A DNA stretch of 8,502 nt, from the NCBI GenBank assembly GCA_000436475.1, contig FR886146.1:1-8502 (forward strand), in the 5' to 3' direction. Origin of the DNA: Eubacterium sp. CAG:248. Lineage in GTDB: Bacteria > Bacillota > Clostridia > Lachnospirales > Lachnospiraceae. Under the pieces are notes generated by a model. That model saw only the letters and a program-made list of their open reading frames with translations, made no database searches and was not told where the DNA came from. Shown piece by piece: positions 1 to 7,422 of the stretch; the first letter of the stretch is position 1, and each line of letters opens with the position of its first letter. The position numbers and the translations under genes are program-made.

Positions 1-33
1 TATATGCTGTCGTCCGTACGTTAAGAATGTGTT
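1..33. repeat. Left arm of 8.4-kb-spaced inverted repeat
   Basis: Positions 1-28 match the reverse complement of 8426-8453 at 27 of 28 bases. After a 2-base gap the next five bases (GTGTT) also match. The shared core includes CGTCCGTACGTTAAG. The repeat may continue left of the window. Read on the plus strand in frame 1 it gives YMLSSVR and then a TAA stop at 22-24. The single mismatch (position 9, CTG versus CTA) is silent in that frame, and the first indel falls beyond the stop. It could be the 3' end of a duplicated gene, the end of an insertion element, or a recombination site; the sequence does not decide. Confidence 0.8.
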
Positions 34-51
34 CTAAACATCAACTCTGTT

Positions 52-2232
52 TTACAGATGAAGCACTCTTTCTTTTATCTCCTGTGTACGTCCCTGGTTC
101 CAGAACTGTGTACCAATATATCCACATGTTCTTCTAGCAACATTCATCTTATCCTGATTACGGTTTCCACAGTTAGGGCATTCCCAGATAAGCTTTCCGT
201 CATCATCTGTTATTATCTGAATCTGTCCTGTGTATCCACATACCTGACAATAATCGCTCTTAGTATTAAGTTCAGCATACATAATATTCTCATATATAAA
301 CTGCATAACTGAAAGAACAGCAGGAATATTATCATTCATATCAGGAACTTCCACATAACTGATAGCTCCTCCAGGTGACAGTTCCTGAAACTGTGCTTCA
401 AACTTTAACTTGTCGAATGCATTTATATTTTCTGTAACATGTACATGATAACTGTTAGTTATATAGTTCTTATCTGTTACACCTTTTATCTTACCGAATC
501 TCTTCTGAAGATTCTTGGCAAACTTATATGTTGTTGATTCCAGTGGTGTTCCATAAAGACTGAAATCTATATTAGTTTCTTCTGCCCATCTGTTACATGT
601 ATCTCTTAAATATGTCATAAGCTTTAAGGCGAATTCTGTTCCCTCAGGAGCTGTATGTGTAACCCCCTTCATATAATAGGTACATTCACATAAACCTGCA
701 TAACCTAACGATATAGTTGAATATCCACCATAAAGAAGCTTATCTATAGTTTCGCCCTTCTTAAGTCTTGCAAGCGCTCCGTTCTGCCACAGGATTGGCG
801 CTACATCCGAAGGTGTTCCTTTTAATCTGTAATGTCTGCACATAAGTGCTCTTTTACAAAGCTCAAGTCTTTCGTCAAGAATCTTCCAGAACTTATTCAT
901 ATCCTTACCTGATGAACATGCCACATCAACAAGATTAAGTGTTACAACACCCTGGTTAAATCTGCCATAGTACTTAGGCTTTCCAGTCTCAGGATCATTA
1001 TATGGAGTAAGGAACGAACGACAGCCCATGCATGGGAAGCAATGTCCATCACCATTCTTATCAACCTTAAGTTTTTTCATAATCTTCTCTGATATATAAT
1101 CAGGAACCATTCTTTTAGCTGTACACTCTGCAGCAAGTTTTGTAAGATTCCAATACTTAGAATCCTCTCTTATGTTGTCCTCTTCAAGAACATATATAAG
1201 CTTAGGAAATGCTGGTGTGATCCACACACCCTTTTCGTTCTTGACACCCTGGATTCTCTGCTTTAACACTTCCTCTATAACAAGTGCAAGATCCTCTCTT
1301 GTCTGACCTTCTGGAACCTCATCTATATACATAAATACAGTTACAAACGGTGCCTGTCCATTCGTAGTCATAAGTGTGATGACCTGATACTGTATCATCT
1401 GTACACCACGTTTTATCTCATCTCTTACTCTTAGCTCTGCAACCTCTCTTACCTTTTCTTCACTTGCTGCTATACCTGTTGCTTTGAATTCTTCAGCAAC
1501 CTGCTTCACAAACTTTTCCCTGCTTATCTGTACAAATGGAGCAAGATGTGCAAGCGATATACTCTGTCCACCATACTGTGAGCTCGCTATCTGTGCTATA
1601 GCCTGTGTCGCTATATTGCAAGCTGTTGAAAAACTGTGTGGCTTTTCTATCATAGTTTCACTTATAACTGTACCATTCTGCAACATATCTTCAAGATTCA
1701 CAAGGCAGCAGTTATGCATATGCTGTGCAAAATAATCTGCATCATGGAAGTGTATAAGTCCTTGCTCATGTGCATCTACAATATCTGCTGGAAGTAAGAA
1801 TCTCTTAGTTATATCCTTACTTACTTCACCAGCCATATAGTCTCTTTGCACGCTGTTTACAGTAGGATTCTTGTTTGAATTCTCCTGCTTGACCTCTTCA
1901 TTGTTACATTCAAGAAGGCTTAATATCTGTTGGTCTGTTGAGTTGGACTTTCTTACCAACGCCCTCTTATATCTATATGTAATATACTTTCTGGCAACTG
2001 CAAATGCACGAAGATTCATAATCTGATTCTCTACAAGATCCTGAATCTCCTCTACGTTAAGAGATCTGTTCATCTCCTCACATATGCTCTCAACATTATC
2101 TGATATTGTCTTAATCTGCTCATCTGAAAGTCTCTCACTATGAACCACTTCCTGATTAGCCTTAGAAACAGCCGCCATAATCTTGGTAATGTCAAATGTT
2201 ACCTCTGAACCACTACGCTTAATTATCTTCAT
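52..2232 (-). CDS. nrdD: Anaerobic (class III) ribonucleoside-triphosphate reductase NrdD
   Basis: This is the oxygen-sensitive glycyl-radical enzyme that reduces ribonucleoside triphosphates to deoxyribonucleotides in the cytoplasm during anaerobic growth. The 726-residue protein has an N-terminal ATP-cone allosteric domain (about 1-95, starting MKIIKRSGSEVTFDITK). A Cys pair lies at 175-176 (HNCC) and a Cys at 404 (MGCRS); these are candidate active-site cysteines. A zinc ribbon is formed by CxxC pairs at 662/665 and 685/688. The glycyl-radical motif RRTCGYIG places the radical on Gly 704, near the C-terminus as expected. Length is normal for the family. An upstream in-frame ATG (codon ending at 2310) would add 26 residues, but the start at 2232 was chosen because GGGAGGG lies 10 bases before it and the family N-terminus begins there. 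The activase gene nrdG often follows nrdD; only 51 bases remain downstream here, so its presence cannot be judged. Confidence 0.97.
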   Translation of the reverse strand: MKIIKRSGSEVTFDITKIMAAVSKANQEVVHSERLSDEQIKTISDNVESICEEMNRSLNVEEIQDLVENQIMNLRAFAVARKYITYRYKRALVRKSNSTDQQILSLLECNNEEVKQENSNKNPTVNSVQRDYMAGEVSKDITKRFLLPADIVDAHEQGLIHFHDADYFAQHMHNCCLVNLEDMLQNGTVISETMIEKPHSFSTACNIATQAIAQIASSQYGGQSISLAHLAPFVQISREKFVKQVAEEFKATGIAASEEKVREVAELRVRDEIKRGVQMIQYQVITLMTTNGQAPFVTVFMYIDEVPEGQTREDLALVIEEVLKQRIQGVKNEKGVWITPAFPKLIYVLEEDNIREDSKYWNLTKLAAECTAKRMVPDYISEKIMKKLKVDKNGDGHCFPCMGCRSFLTPYNDPETGKPKYYGRFNQGVVTLNLVDVACSSGKDMNKFWKILDERLELCKRALMCRHYRLKGTPSDVAPILWQNGALARLKKGETIDKLLYGGYSTISLGYAGLCECTYYMKGVTHTAPEGTEFALKLMTYLRDTCNRWAEETNIDFSLYGTPLESTTYKFAKNLQKRFGKIKGVTDKNYITNSYHVHVTENINAFDKLKFEAQFQELSPGGAISYVEVPDMNDNIPAVLSVMQFIYENIMYAELNTKSDYCQVCGYTGQIQIITDDDGKLIWECPNCGNRNQDKMNVARRTCGYIGTQFWNQGRTQEIKERVLHL

Positions 2233-2242
2233 TTCAATTAAA

Positions 2243-2249
2243 CCCTCCC
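2243..2249 (-). promoter_or_regulatory. Ribosome binding site of nrdD
   Basis: GGGAGGG on the minus strand sits 10 bases upstream of the ATG at 2232. It decides the start in favour of the 726-residue protein over the 26-residue-longer frame, which has no comparable site. Confidence 0.85.
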
Positions 2250-2361
2250 ATTCATATATGCCAGATATTTTAATGTAAATGTCAAAATTCACTTTCGACA
2301 TACATATCACTATGTAATCTGCCTATCACAAGAAACTCAATAGACAGCCTATAGACAATGC

Positions 2362-2405
2362 AATGCACTATACAAGTGTCCTGGTTATCACCTGTATAGT
2401 GCATT
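2362..2405 (-). promoter_or_regulatory. Long hairpin in nrdD 5' leader RNA
   Basis: Arms 2362-2378 and 2389-2405 are complementary over 17 bp around a 10-base loop. The only imperfect position is A-C on the plus strand but G-U on the minus strand, so the stem is unbroken as RNA in the nrdD direction. It lies about 20 bases after the predicted transcription start and about 130 bases before the ATG. No U-run follows, so it is not an intrinsic terminator as it stands. Possible roles are mRNA 5'-end protection, a protein-binding site, or part of a larger attenuator. Each arm also contains CACTATA, resembling half an NrdR box, but the CAC-to-GTG spacing is 7, not 8. Confidence 0.7.
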
Positions 2406-2432
2406 AATAATCACTATCTTTGAACAAATTAA

Positions 2433-2461
2433 ATTTTACTACATATTGGTGCTTTCGTCAA
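2433..2461 (-). promoter_or_regulatory. nrdD promoter
   Basis: On the minus strand a -35 TTGACG (2456-2461, 5 of 6 to consensus) is separated by exactly 17 bases from a -10 TAAAAT (2433-2438, 5 of 6). The predicted start is near 2426, giving a leader of about 190 bases. Both NrdR boxes overlap or abut this promoter. Confidence 0.75.
2436..2451. promoter_or_regulatory. NrdR box, proximal (overlaps -10)
   Basis: The core ACTACATATTG matches 10 of 11 positions of the central NrdR consensus aCwAtATaTwG; the outer bases are degenerate. It covers the -10/spacer of the nrdD promoter and its centre is 32 bp from the distal box, the helical phasing known for paired NrdR sites. NrdR is the nucleotide-sensing repressor of ribonucleotide reductase genes. 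Confidence 0.65.
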
Positions 2462-2467
2462 CTTACC

Positions 2468-2483
2468 ATACTATATATAGTAT
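2468..2483. promoter_or_regulatory. NrdR box, distal (upstream of -35)
   Basis: A perfect 16-bp palindrome, ATACTATATATAGTAT, matches the NrdR consensus acaCwAtATaTwGtgt at 14 of 16 positions. It lies 6 bp upstream of the -35 of nrdD. A 16-bp spacer separates it from the proximal box. Confidence 0.8.
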
Positions 2484-2590
2484 TAGATACAAACACGCCT
2501 CTATGCCTTATAACTACTGCATTTGGGAAAATACATCCATTATAAAACTACTAAAATATTTTAAATAATTCTATAAGTATAACCATCTTA
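2484..2590. other. Intergenic spacer without recognised content
   Basis: This AT-rich stretch lies between the distal NrdR box and the GGDEF-gene terminator. I see no start codon with a ribosome binding site, no promoter pair on the plus strand, and no strong hairpin. Confidence 0.6.
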
Positions 2591-2624
2591 AAAAGTCTTA
2601 TTATGACTGCATAATAAGACTTTT
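2591..2624 (-). terminator. Rho-independent terminator of the GGDEF gene
   Basis: A perfect 15-bp inverted repeat (AAAAGTCTTATTATG and its complement) closes on a 4-base loop. It begins 52 bases past the stop codon of the GGDEF gene. On the minus strand the stem runs into CTTTTTAAG, a short U-run partly within the stem. The A-T-rich symmetric ends could also terminate plus-strand transcripts, but no plus-strand gene approaches it. Confidence 0.75.
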
Positions 2625-2652
2625 AACTTTAGAACACAGCTAACTTATGCTA

Positions 2653-2681
2653 ATCATCTTCACTTACTGATCATCTTCACT
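2653..2681. repeat. 12-bp direct repeat spanning the GGDEF stop codon
   Basis: ATCATCTTCACT occurs at 2653-2664 and again at 2670-2681, 17 bp apart. The second copy contains the TGA stop of the GGDEF gene (2677-2679). It looks like a small local duplication of the gene's end. Confidence 0.7.
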
Positions 2682-4470
2682 GCATAAGCATATTGACAAG
2701 TGTAGCAGTTATAACACTACATTCTATCTCATATTCTGCCCATTGTGATGCTGCTTTCATTCTGTTTACCGTAAACATGCCTTTAACTTCATCCTTACTT
2801 CCAATAAGACAATGAATCGTAGAATATATATGTCTTTTTCTCATCTCATCTGCGAACTCTGGTGCAACATCTCTGTTGTTATTAACAAAGCTGGCTGCTA
2901 TATACGTCTTATCTCCCATAAGTCTCTTAAAACCATCTGAGTATACATATGACATATCTTCATCCTCAATGCCTGTACCAACTAATATTTTCCTGACTAA
3001 ATCCTTGCCTTCATATATGCTTATATTATCGACCTTGTACAGCTTCTGCATATGTTCAAGCATAGCCATAACCGCAGCTTTTTTATCATTGTTATACTGT
3101 ATCATAATGTCAGTAAGGTATCTTAGCTCGCGCATCTCCCTGCCATCGTTGATTATCTTATCTTTCTTATTAATAGAATTTTCATAAGCCTCCCTGTGCA
3201 TTTCATCCCTGAAGAATACATATCTGTCTCTTCCCTTTTCCTTTGCCACATACAGACAAAAATCTGCTTTTTTAAATAACTCCTCGTATTCATGACCATT
3301 ATTAGGGCTGAACGCAACACCTATGGAGGTTGTAACCTGGAAGTTCTCATAATCGTTCTTAAATTCCCACTTAACCTGTGTTCTTATGGCTCTTAGCACA
3401 CCTCTTAAAGCATAGTCATCATTGATGCCTTTAAGGACTATCATGAACTCATCACCACCGATACGTCCTACTATACCATCTTCTCCAACAACCTCTTTAA
3501 GCTTCTTTGCCACTCTTGCAAGCACCTTATCACCATAAAGATGCCCATATCTGTCATTTACCTGCTTGAAGTAATCTACATCAAGAATAACTATACTTAC
3601 CCTGTCAACCGTATCCTGTTTAACAAGCTTAGCCGCATATTCTGTTATGGTTTTCTTGTTATATACCTTAGTAAGTGAATCCATAGTAAGTTCATCAACA
3701 ACCTCAACTATGTTTCCCATGCTGTTAACTCCATCAGCAAGAACAATTCTTCCTGTGACAATATTCTCACCAGTATATTTAGTATGTATAGTACCTATAA
3801 ACTTGACTTTTTCGTTAACCTTTCCCATAGTTCTCATACTTGTAGTAAGCTTCACACAGAAATCTGACATATATGTTTTCATGCAATTGACAAGGTTATC
3901 AAGCTCTATAATATCTTCAGGTGCTACTATTCCATCAGCCATATACTCACGCCATTCATCTAGTGGCATACGAACTATGACCTCCCTTGTGCTACCCTCA
4001 TACCTGACTATTTTGATATCTCCGCTCTGATCAGAATATGTAAATACATATTCCCCAGTAAGTCCCATAATCAAACGTTCTCTGGCTATATCATCACATA
4101 TCTTGTAATTAGTCTCCACTATGCTGTCTATATCAAGCATCTCAATATCAATATTACGTAGCACAGAATCACCTTCAAAAGCAATAAGCTTGATAAGATT
4201 GAGCCTGTACTCACCATTGCCATTCTTAAATGAAAAACACTTTTCTGTTTCTACACCATCAAACCCATCAATAAATTCTATAAAACTTTCTTTTTCCCCT
4301 GGATTAACAAACTCTGTCAGGCAGCCATATGTAACATTACCAAAATATTCATTGAATGCCCTATTTGTTACACTTGTCAGATAAAATCTATCTATAACAG
4401 CTTTTCTTCTGTCAAGTCTGTGTGCTGCTATATAACTGTCGTTAAAAGCAGCATCCTGTTGTGAATGCAT
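2677..4470 (-). CDS. Diguanylate cyclase (GGDEF) with PAS-like and GAF-like regions
   Basis: The 597-residue protein probably makes cyclic di-GMP from two GTP. The GGDEF domain spans about residues 263-420, from DSLTKVYNKKT to KADFCLYVAKEKGRDRY, with an intact GGDEF signature at 338-342 and the metal-binding region around LDVDYFKQVND. The RxxD inhibitory I-site expected five residues before GGDEF is replaced by GEDG, so product feedback at the canonical site is probably absent. Residues about 26-115 and 127-247 look like PAS-type sensor regions, the first near LTEFVNPGEKESFIEFIDGF. The C-terminal part (about 452-597) resembles a GAF fold and follows a charged linker. There are no membrane segments, so it is cytoplasmic. 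The start at 4470 was preferred to longer frames (to 4539) because AGGAG lies 10 bases upstream. It is monocistronic. The sensor-domain calls are by pattern only. Confidence 0.93.
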   Translation of the reverse strand: MHSQQDAAFNDSYIAAHRLDRRKAVIDRFYLTSVTNRAFNEYFGNVTYGCLTEFVNPGEKESFIEFIDGFDGVETEKCFSFKNGNGEYRLNLIKLIAFEGDSVLRNIDIEMLDIDSIVETNYKICDDIARERLIMGLTGEYVFTYSDQSGDIKIVRYEGSTREVIVRMPLDEWREYMADGIVAPEDIIELDNLVNCMKTYMSDFCVKLTTSMRTMGKVNEKVKFIGTIHTKYTGENIVTGRIVLADGVNSMGNIVEVVDELTMDSLTKVYNKKTITEYAAKLVKQDTVDRVSIVILDVDYFKQVNDRYGHLYGDKVLARVAKKLKEVVGEDGIVGRIGGDEFMIVLKGINDDYALRGVLRAIRTQVKWEFKNDYENFQVTTSIGVAFSPNNGHEYEELFKKADFCLYVAKEKGRDRYVFFRDEMHREAYENSINKKDKIINDGREMRELRYLTDIMIQYNNDKKAAVMAMLEHMQKLYKVDNISIYEGKDLVRKILVGTGIEDEDMSYVYSDGFKRLMGDKTYIAASFVNNNRDVAPEFADEMRKRHIYSTIHCLIGSKDEVKGMFTVNRMKAASQWAEYEIECSVITATLVNMLMQ

Positions 4471-4480
4471 AATATTTCTT

Positions 4481-4485
4481 CTCCT
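4481..4485 (-). promoter_or_regulatory. Ribosome binding site of the GGDEF gene
   Basis: AGGAG on the minus strand, 10 bases before the ATG at 4470. Neither of the in-frame upstream ATGs (4494, 4539) has such a site, so this sets the start. Confidence 0.85.
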
Positions 4486-4518
4486 TAATACCATTATATA
4501 CGACAAACCATGTCTTAT

Positions 4519-4547
4519 ATTATAATTTATTCTCAACAAATATGCAA
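4519..4547 (-). promoter_or_regulatory. Promoter of the GGDEF gene
   Basis: A perfect -10 TATAAT (4519-4524) lies 17 bases from a weak -35 TTGCAT (4542-4547, TTG conserved). The predicted start is near 4512, giving a leader of about 40 bases. The longer reading frame would begin upstream of this start, which further supports the ATG at 4470. Confidence 0.55.
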
Positions 4548-4637
4548 TGTTTTTACAACCGTTTTTGTAACATTTTCACCAATCGCTGGTACTTTAGTAC
4601 TAATACAAAATGTAGTATTTTAATTTAAAATTCACTA

Positions 4638-4658
4638 TGATATAATACAACATGTTGT
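4638..4658 (+). promoter_or_regulatory. Extended -10 promoter and palindrome of the 53-residue gene
   Basis: TGATATAAT (4638-4646) is an extended -10 element with a perfect TATAAT. The -35 region at the right distance (TTTTAA) is poor, which is tolerated in extended -10 promoters. Directly after it, 4647-4658 is a perfect 12-bp palindrome, ACAACATGTTGT, covering the predicted start near 4653. Its position suits a repressor operator. Confidence 0.6.
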
Positions 4659-4715
4659 TATTAATTATTGAATATATCAGCTTGATAACAATATTAATAT
4701 GTGGAGGTTTTTATT

Positions 4716-4877
4716 ATGGAGCGTGTAAAGTACAGCAAAGTAGAGGTAAAACACGGAAACAGTGTGAAAAAGTTTCCAGTATATGAAATCTATCTTGATG
4801 ACATGATTGTGACGAAGGTATCATCTGAAATGGAAGCAGTCGAGATGGTATCCCGCTGGCAGGAGATTTATAAGTAA
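4716..4877 (+). CDS. Small protein of unknown function (53 residues)
   Basis: I do not recognise this gene. The protein begins MERVKYSKVEVKHG and ends SRWQEIYK. It has no signal peptide, membrane segment or cysteine. Alternating hydrophobic residues in VEVKHGNSVKKFPVYEIYLDDMI suggest two or three beta strands, followed by an amphipathic helix (EMEAVEMVSRWQEIYK). That strand-strand-helix pattern is seen in small stand-alone cytoplasmic domains. Reality of the gene rests on GGAGG 8 bases before the ATG, an extended -10 promoter about 70 bases upstream, and a strong terminator 39 bases after the stop. It is the only confident plus-strand gene in the window and is divergent from the GGDEF gene, so the two may share regulation. 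Confidence 0.8.
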   Translation: MERVKYSKVEVKHGNSVKKFPVYEIYLDDMIVTKVSSEMEAVEMVSRWQEIYK

Positions 4878-4916
4878 CAGATTGCTACTTTTAATGATTA
4901 TATATTGTATTATAAA

Positions 4917-4960
4917 GCTGCCACAATAAGATTACATATTGCGGCAGCCTTTTTTATTTT
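4917..4960 (+). terminator. Rho-independent terminator, possibly bidirectional
   Basis: Arms GCTGCCACAATA (4917-4928) and TATTGCGGCAGC (4937-4948) form a 12-bp stem with one mismatch around an 8-base loop. A run of TTTTTTATTTT follows on the plus strand, which terminates the 53-residue gene. On the minus strand the mismatch becomes G-U and TTTATAAT follows, so it may also stop the ABC operon arriving from the other side. Confidence 0.85.
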
Positions 4961-5063
4961 ATCTTGTTTATTTTTTTCTTTTCACCTTTCCACTTCATCT
5001 TTTTTCTTCTTTATCTTTCTTCTTTATCTTTACTCTTTATCTTTCCTTTTCTTTATGTTTACA
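4961..5063. repeat. Polypyrimidine tract with 13-bp tandem repeats
   Basis: Between the permease stop and the terminator the plus strand is almost all C and T. Within it, 5006-5044 holds three tandem 13-bp units: two identical copies of CTTCTTTATCTTT and a third with two changes. In the permease transcript this is an A/G-only 3' region. No open frame with a start and ribosome binding site was found. Confidence 0.75.
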
Positions 5064-7346
5064 CTATTCTACAGTTTTTAAGGCTTCATCCATAGGAATT
5101 TTTTTAATCTTTGCCATCATAAAAAACGATATAACAGCATATACTGTTATGTTAAGTATAAACATGACCGGAAATATATGCGGAGCATAATAGCATGATA
5201 TCCAGCCTGACATTTCCTCCATAAACACTCTGAACAGGTAGTTCATAATAACAACTGATAATCCTATACTCAAAGCTACTGACAAAACAACTACTATTGT
5301 CGTTGATGTTACATAAAGTCTGCTTATCTCCCTGTTAGAATATCCCAGTATCTTTACCATTGATATTGATGTTGTATTCTTCTCTACTATAAGCTTTGTA
5401 AGAAGGAACATAAGAACTGCAAACAACACAACTGCAAATATCTTTACAAGATTAAATGTCTCACCCATAGAACGGTCTAACTGTCTTGATACCTTTGTAA
5501 GGTCATCAAGTGTTATCTGTGTTGCAACATATTTTTCGTCTATATCAAGAATATTATCTGAAAAATATCCGCTATAATAATCCTCTGACTTATCAAACAC
5601 ATTCTTAAATGCTGCATCTGACATAAATATTGCAAAGGATGATGGATAATCATACATATCTTTTACTGTAAATTCATATTCATTATCATCATACTTTTCT
5701 TTAAGCGTTATCTTGTCGCCTTTTTTAATCCTGAACTTGTCAGCATATCCATTTGTTATATACACTTCATTATCTTTAAGAGAGGCTGTGTTTATATCTG
5801 CATATATGCTGTTGTCTTTCACACCATATACAAGCACATCCTCACTCTTTAATCTTCCCTCTATGGTAGCCAACGTCTTTACACAGTATTTTTCAGCAGC
5901 ATTATCATCCACATCAACTAAAGTCTTAAGTACATACTGATGCTTTGCTATAAGCTTATCTGTTATCTCATTCTGATAATGTGTCAGCATAGGGCCAAGC
6001 ATAATTCCGAACAACAATAAAACATTGGCAAATAATATTCCAATAAACAATGTTATATAATTGGGCATATTCTGTATTATTATTCTTAATCTGAATCTGT
6101 TAAAAAATCCGAAAGCAGGCAGTCTCATAGCCTTTTTCTTCTGTTTTCCTGAAAGATCTCTTCTTAAAAACTTAAGTGGCGAAAGCTTTAATCTACAGCC
6201 TATTATTACAATATTGATAACAAGCATTATGATAACTGGCACAACTGTCGTAAGTAAAAATGCATCTGCATTCCATAATGTATGATATGTTGGAAATGAA
6301 TAGCTTCCATAGTAAGTAGCTACAAAGATATCCTTAAATACTGTATATCCAAGAATATTTCCTACAAGTGCACCAAATATAGTAACAATGATCGGAAGAA
6401 GAATATAATGTCTTAAAAGTTCACCTCTTGTATATCCTGATGCCCTTAATGTTCCTATAACATTTGCCTCTTTTACTATAGTGTTATTAGTTGTAACTGC
6501 AAAAACAAATGCCATGATAACTATAAGTACATATAAAAGCACTATCATCATAGACCTGTCGCTGCCTATATCATCTCCTGTAAAATGTATAGCCTGATTA
6601 ATATACTGTGGTATGTAATTAACCAGTATGGCATTTGCCGATATTGTTTTCACAAAATCATCAGCCATAAGCTTAGCCTCTTTATCATCTTCCGGCTTAT
6701 TATCGTAAAGCCATGAATAAACATAATGGATATGTGTATCATCATACGCATCAAAGCATTTCTGCGACACAACACCTACACCAAATTTAAGTGAATCAAA
6801 CATGGTATCTGAGTTATCTGAAAACAGACTGCTATAGTCAGAAAGTGCAACAAGACCAGTTACTTTAAGTATACGCGAGCCTACTGTTAATGTATCCTGG
6901 ACTTTGATATCATTATTTTCCGCATACATCCTGTCTATTGCAATCTCATTAATGTCTTCTGGCAGACTGCCCTCCATAAGATCCACTTTGTCAACCTCTT
7001 CCCTGTTAACATAGAATCTGAGCGTGCTCTGACTGTCTTCGTCGTTTTTAATATTATTATGCCTTACAACAGTCTCTTCTTTATAGAAATTCTCATATAT
7101 AGTAACATTTTCTTTTTCAAGTTTATCTATAACGCTTTCATCAGCCTTTGAATAAAGCTCAAAATTACCATCTTCTATATTATACTTTTCAAAGCTTTTA
7201 TTATATGTATCATACATACTTCCATCAGCAATCAGAAAGCCACTTATAAGCCCGATTACAGCAGTCATAAATACAAATATAACTATGTATTTGGCAAGTT
7301 CTCCCTTAAGCTCTCTTAAAAAACGCTTATTCAACGGATTCCTCAT
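5064..7346 (-). CDS. ABC exporter permease, FtsX/MacB type, two FtsX domains
   Basis: This 760-residue membrane protein is the permease partner of the adjacent ATPase. Eight membrane helices can be read: about 20-41, 265-286, 313-337, 362-384, 430-452, 633-655, 682-705 and 722-745. Helix 1 is followed by a large extracytoplasmic domain (about 42-262), and a second one lies between helices 5 and 6 (about 455-630). Each is followed by an FtsX-type core, with coupling segments NVIGTLRASGYTRGELLR (about 295-312) and SMVKILGYSNREISRL (about 662-677). Two FtsX cores in one chain is typical of large Firmicutes exporters. The substrate cannot be told; relatives handle peptides, antibiotics or lipids. 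AAGG lies about 9 bases before the ATG. It is probably co-transcribed with the ATPase 76 bases upstream. No truncation is visible. Confidence 0.93.
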   Translation of the reverse strand: MRNPLNKRFLRELKGELAKYIVIFVFMTAVIGLISGFLIADGSMYDTYNKSFEKYNIEDGNFELYSKADESVIDKLEKENVTIYENFYKEETVVRHNNIKNDEDSQSTLRFYVNREEVDKVDLMEGSLPEDINEIAIDRMYAENNDIKVQDTLTVGSRILKVTGLVALSDYSSLFSDNSDTMFDSLKFGVGVVSQKCFDAYDDTHIHYVYSWLYDNKPEDDKEAKLMADDFVKTISANAILVNYIPQYINQAIHFTGDDIGSDRSMMIVLLYVLIVIMAFVFAVTTNNTIVKEANVIGTLRASGYTRGELLRHYILLPIIVTIFGALVGNILGYTVFKDIFVATYYGSYSFPTYHTLWNADAFLLTTVVPVIIMLVINIVIIGCRLKLSPLKFLRRDLSGKQKKKAMRLPAFGFFNRFRLRIIIQNMPNYITLFIGILFANVLLLFGIMLGPMLTHYQNEITDKLIAKHQYVLKTLVDVDDNAAEKYCVKTLATIEGRLKSEDVLVYGVKDNSIYADINTASLKDNEVYITNGYADKFRIKKGDKITLKEKYDDNEYEFTVKDMYDYPSSFAIFMSDAAFKNVFDKSEDYYSGYFSDNILDIDEKYVATQITLDDLTKVSRQLDRSMGETFNLVKIFAVVLFAVLMFLLTKLIVEKNTTSISMVKILGYSNREISRLYVTSTTIVVVLSVALSIGLSVVIMNYLFRVFMEEMSGWISCYYAPHIFPVMFILNITVYAVISFFMMAKIKKIPMDEALKTVE

Positions 7347-7422
7347 AGCAAATAACCTTACCTTTCCTTACTTGTTCCGTTTTTTAACTTTATATAAAAT
7401 CTTTTACATTATTTTTTAGATA

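Noticed and set aside
2233..2310. 26-residue N-terminal extension of NrdD starting at an ATG ending at 2310
   Set aside because: No ribosome binding site precedes it. The ATP-cone begins at the later Met, which has GGGAGGG upstream.
2362..2405. Two additional NrdR boxes in the nrdD leader
   Set aside because: Each arm has CAC-N7-GTG instead of N8, and the 23-bp spacing does not fit the helical phasing of paired boxes. An RNA hairpin explains both arms better.
4471..4539. Longer GGDEF protein starting at 4539 or 4494
   Set aside because: Neither start has a ribosome binding site, and the 4539 start lies upstream of the predicted transcription start. AGGAG precedes the ATG at 4470.
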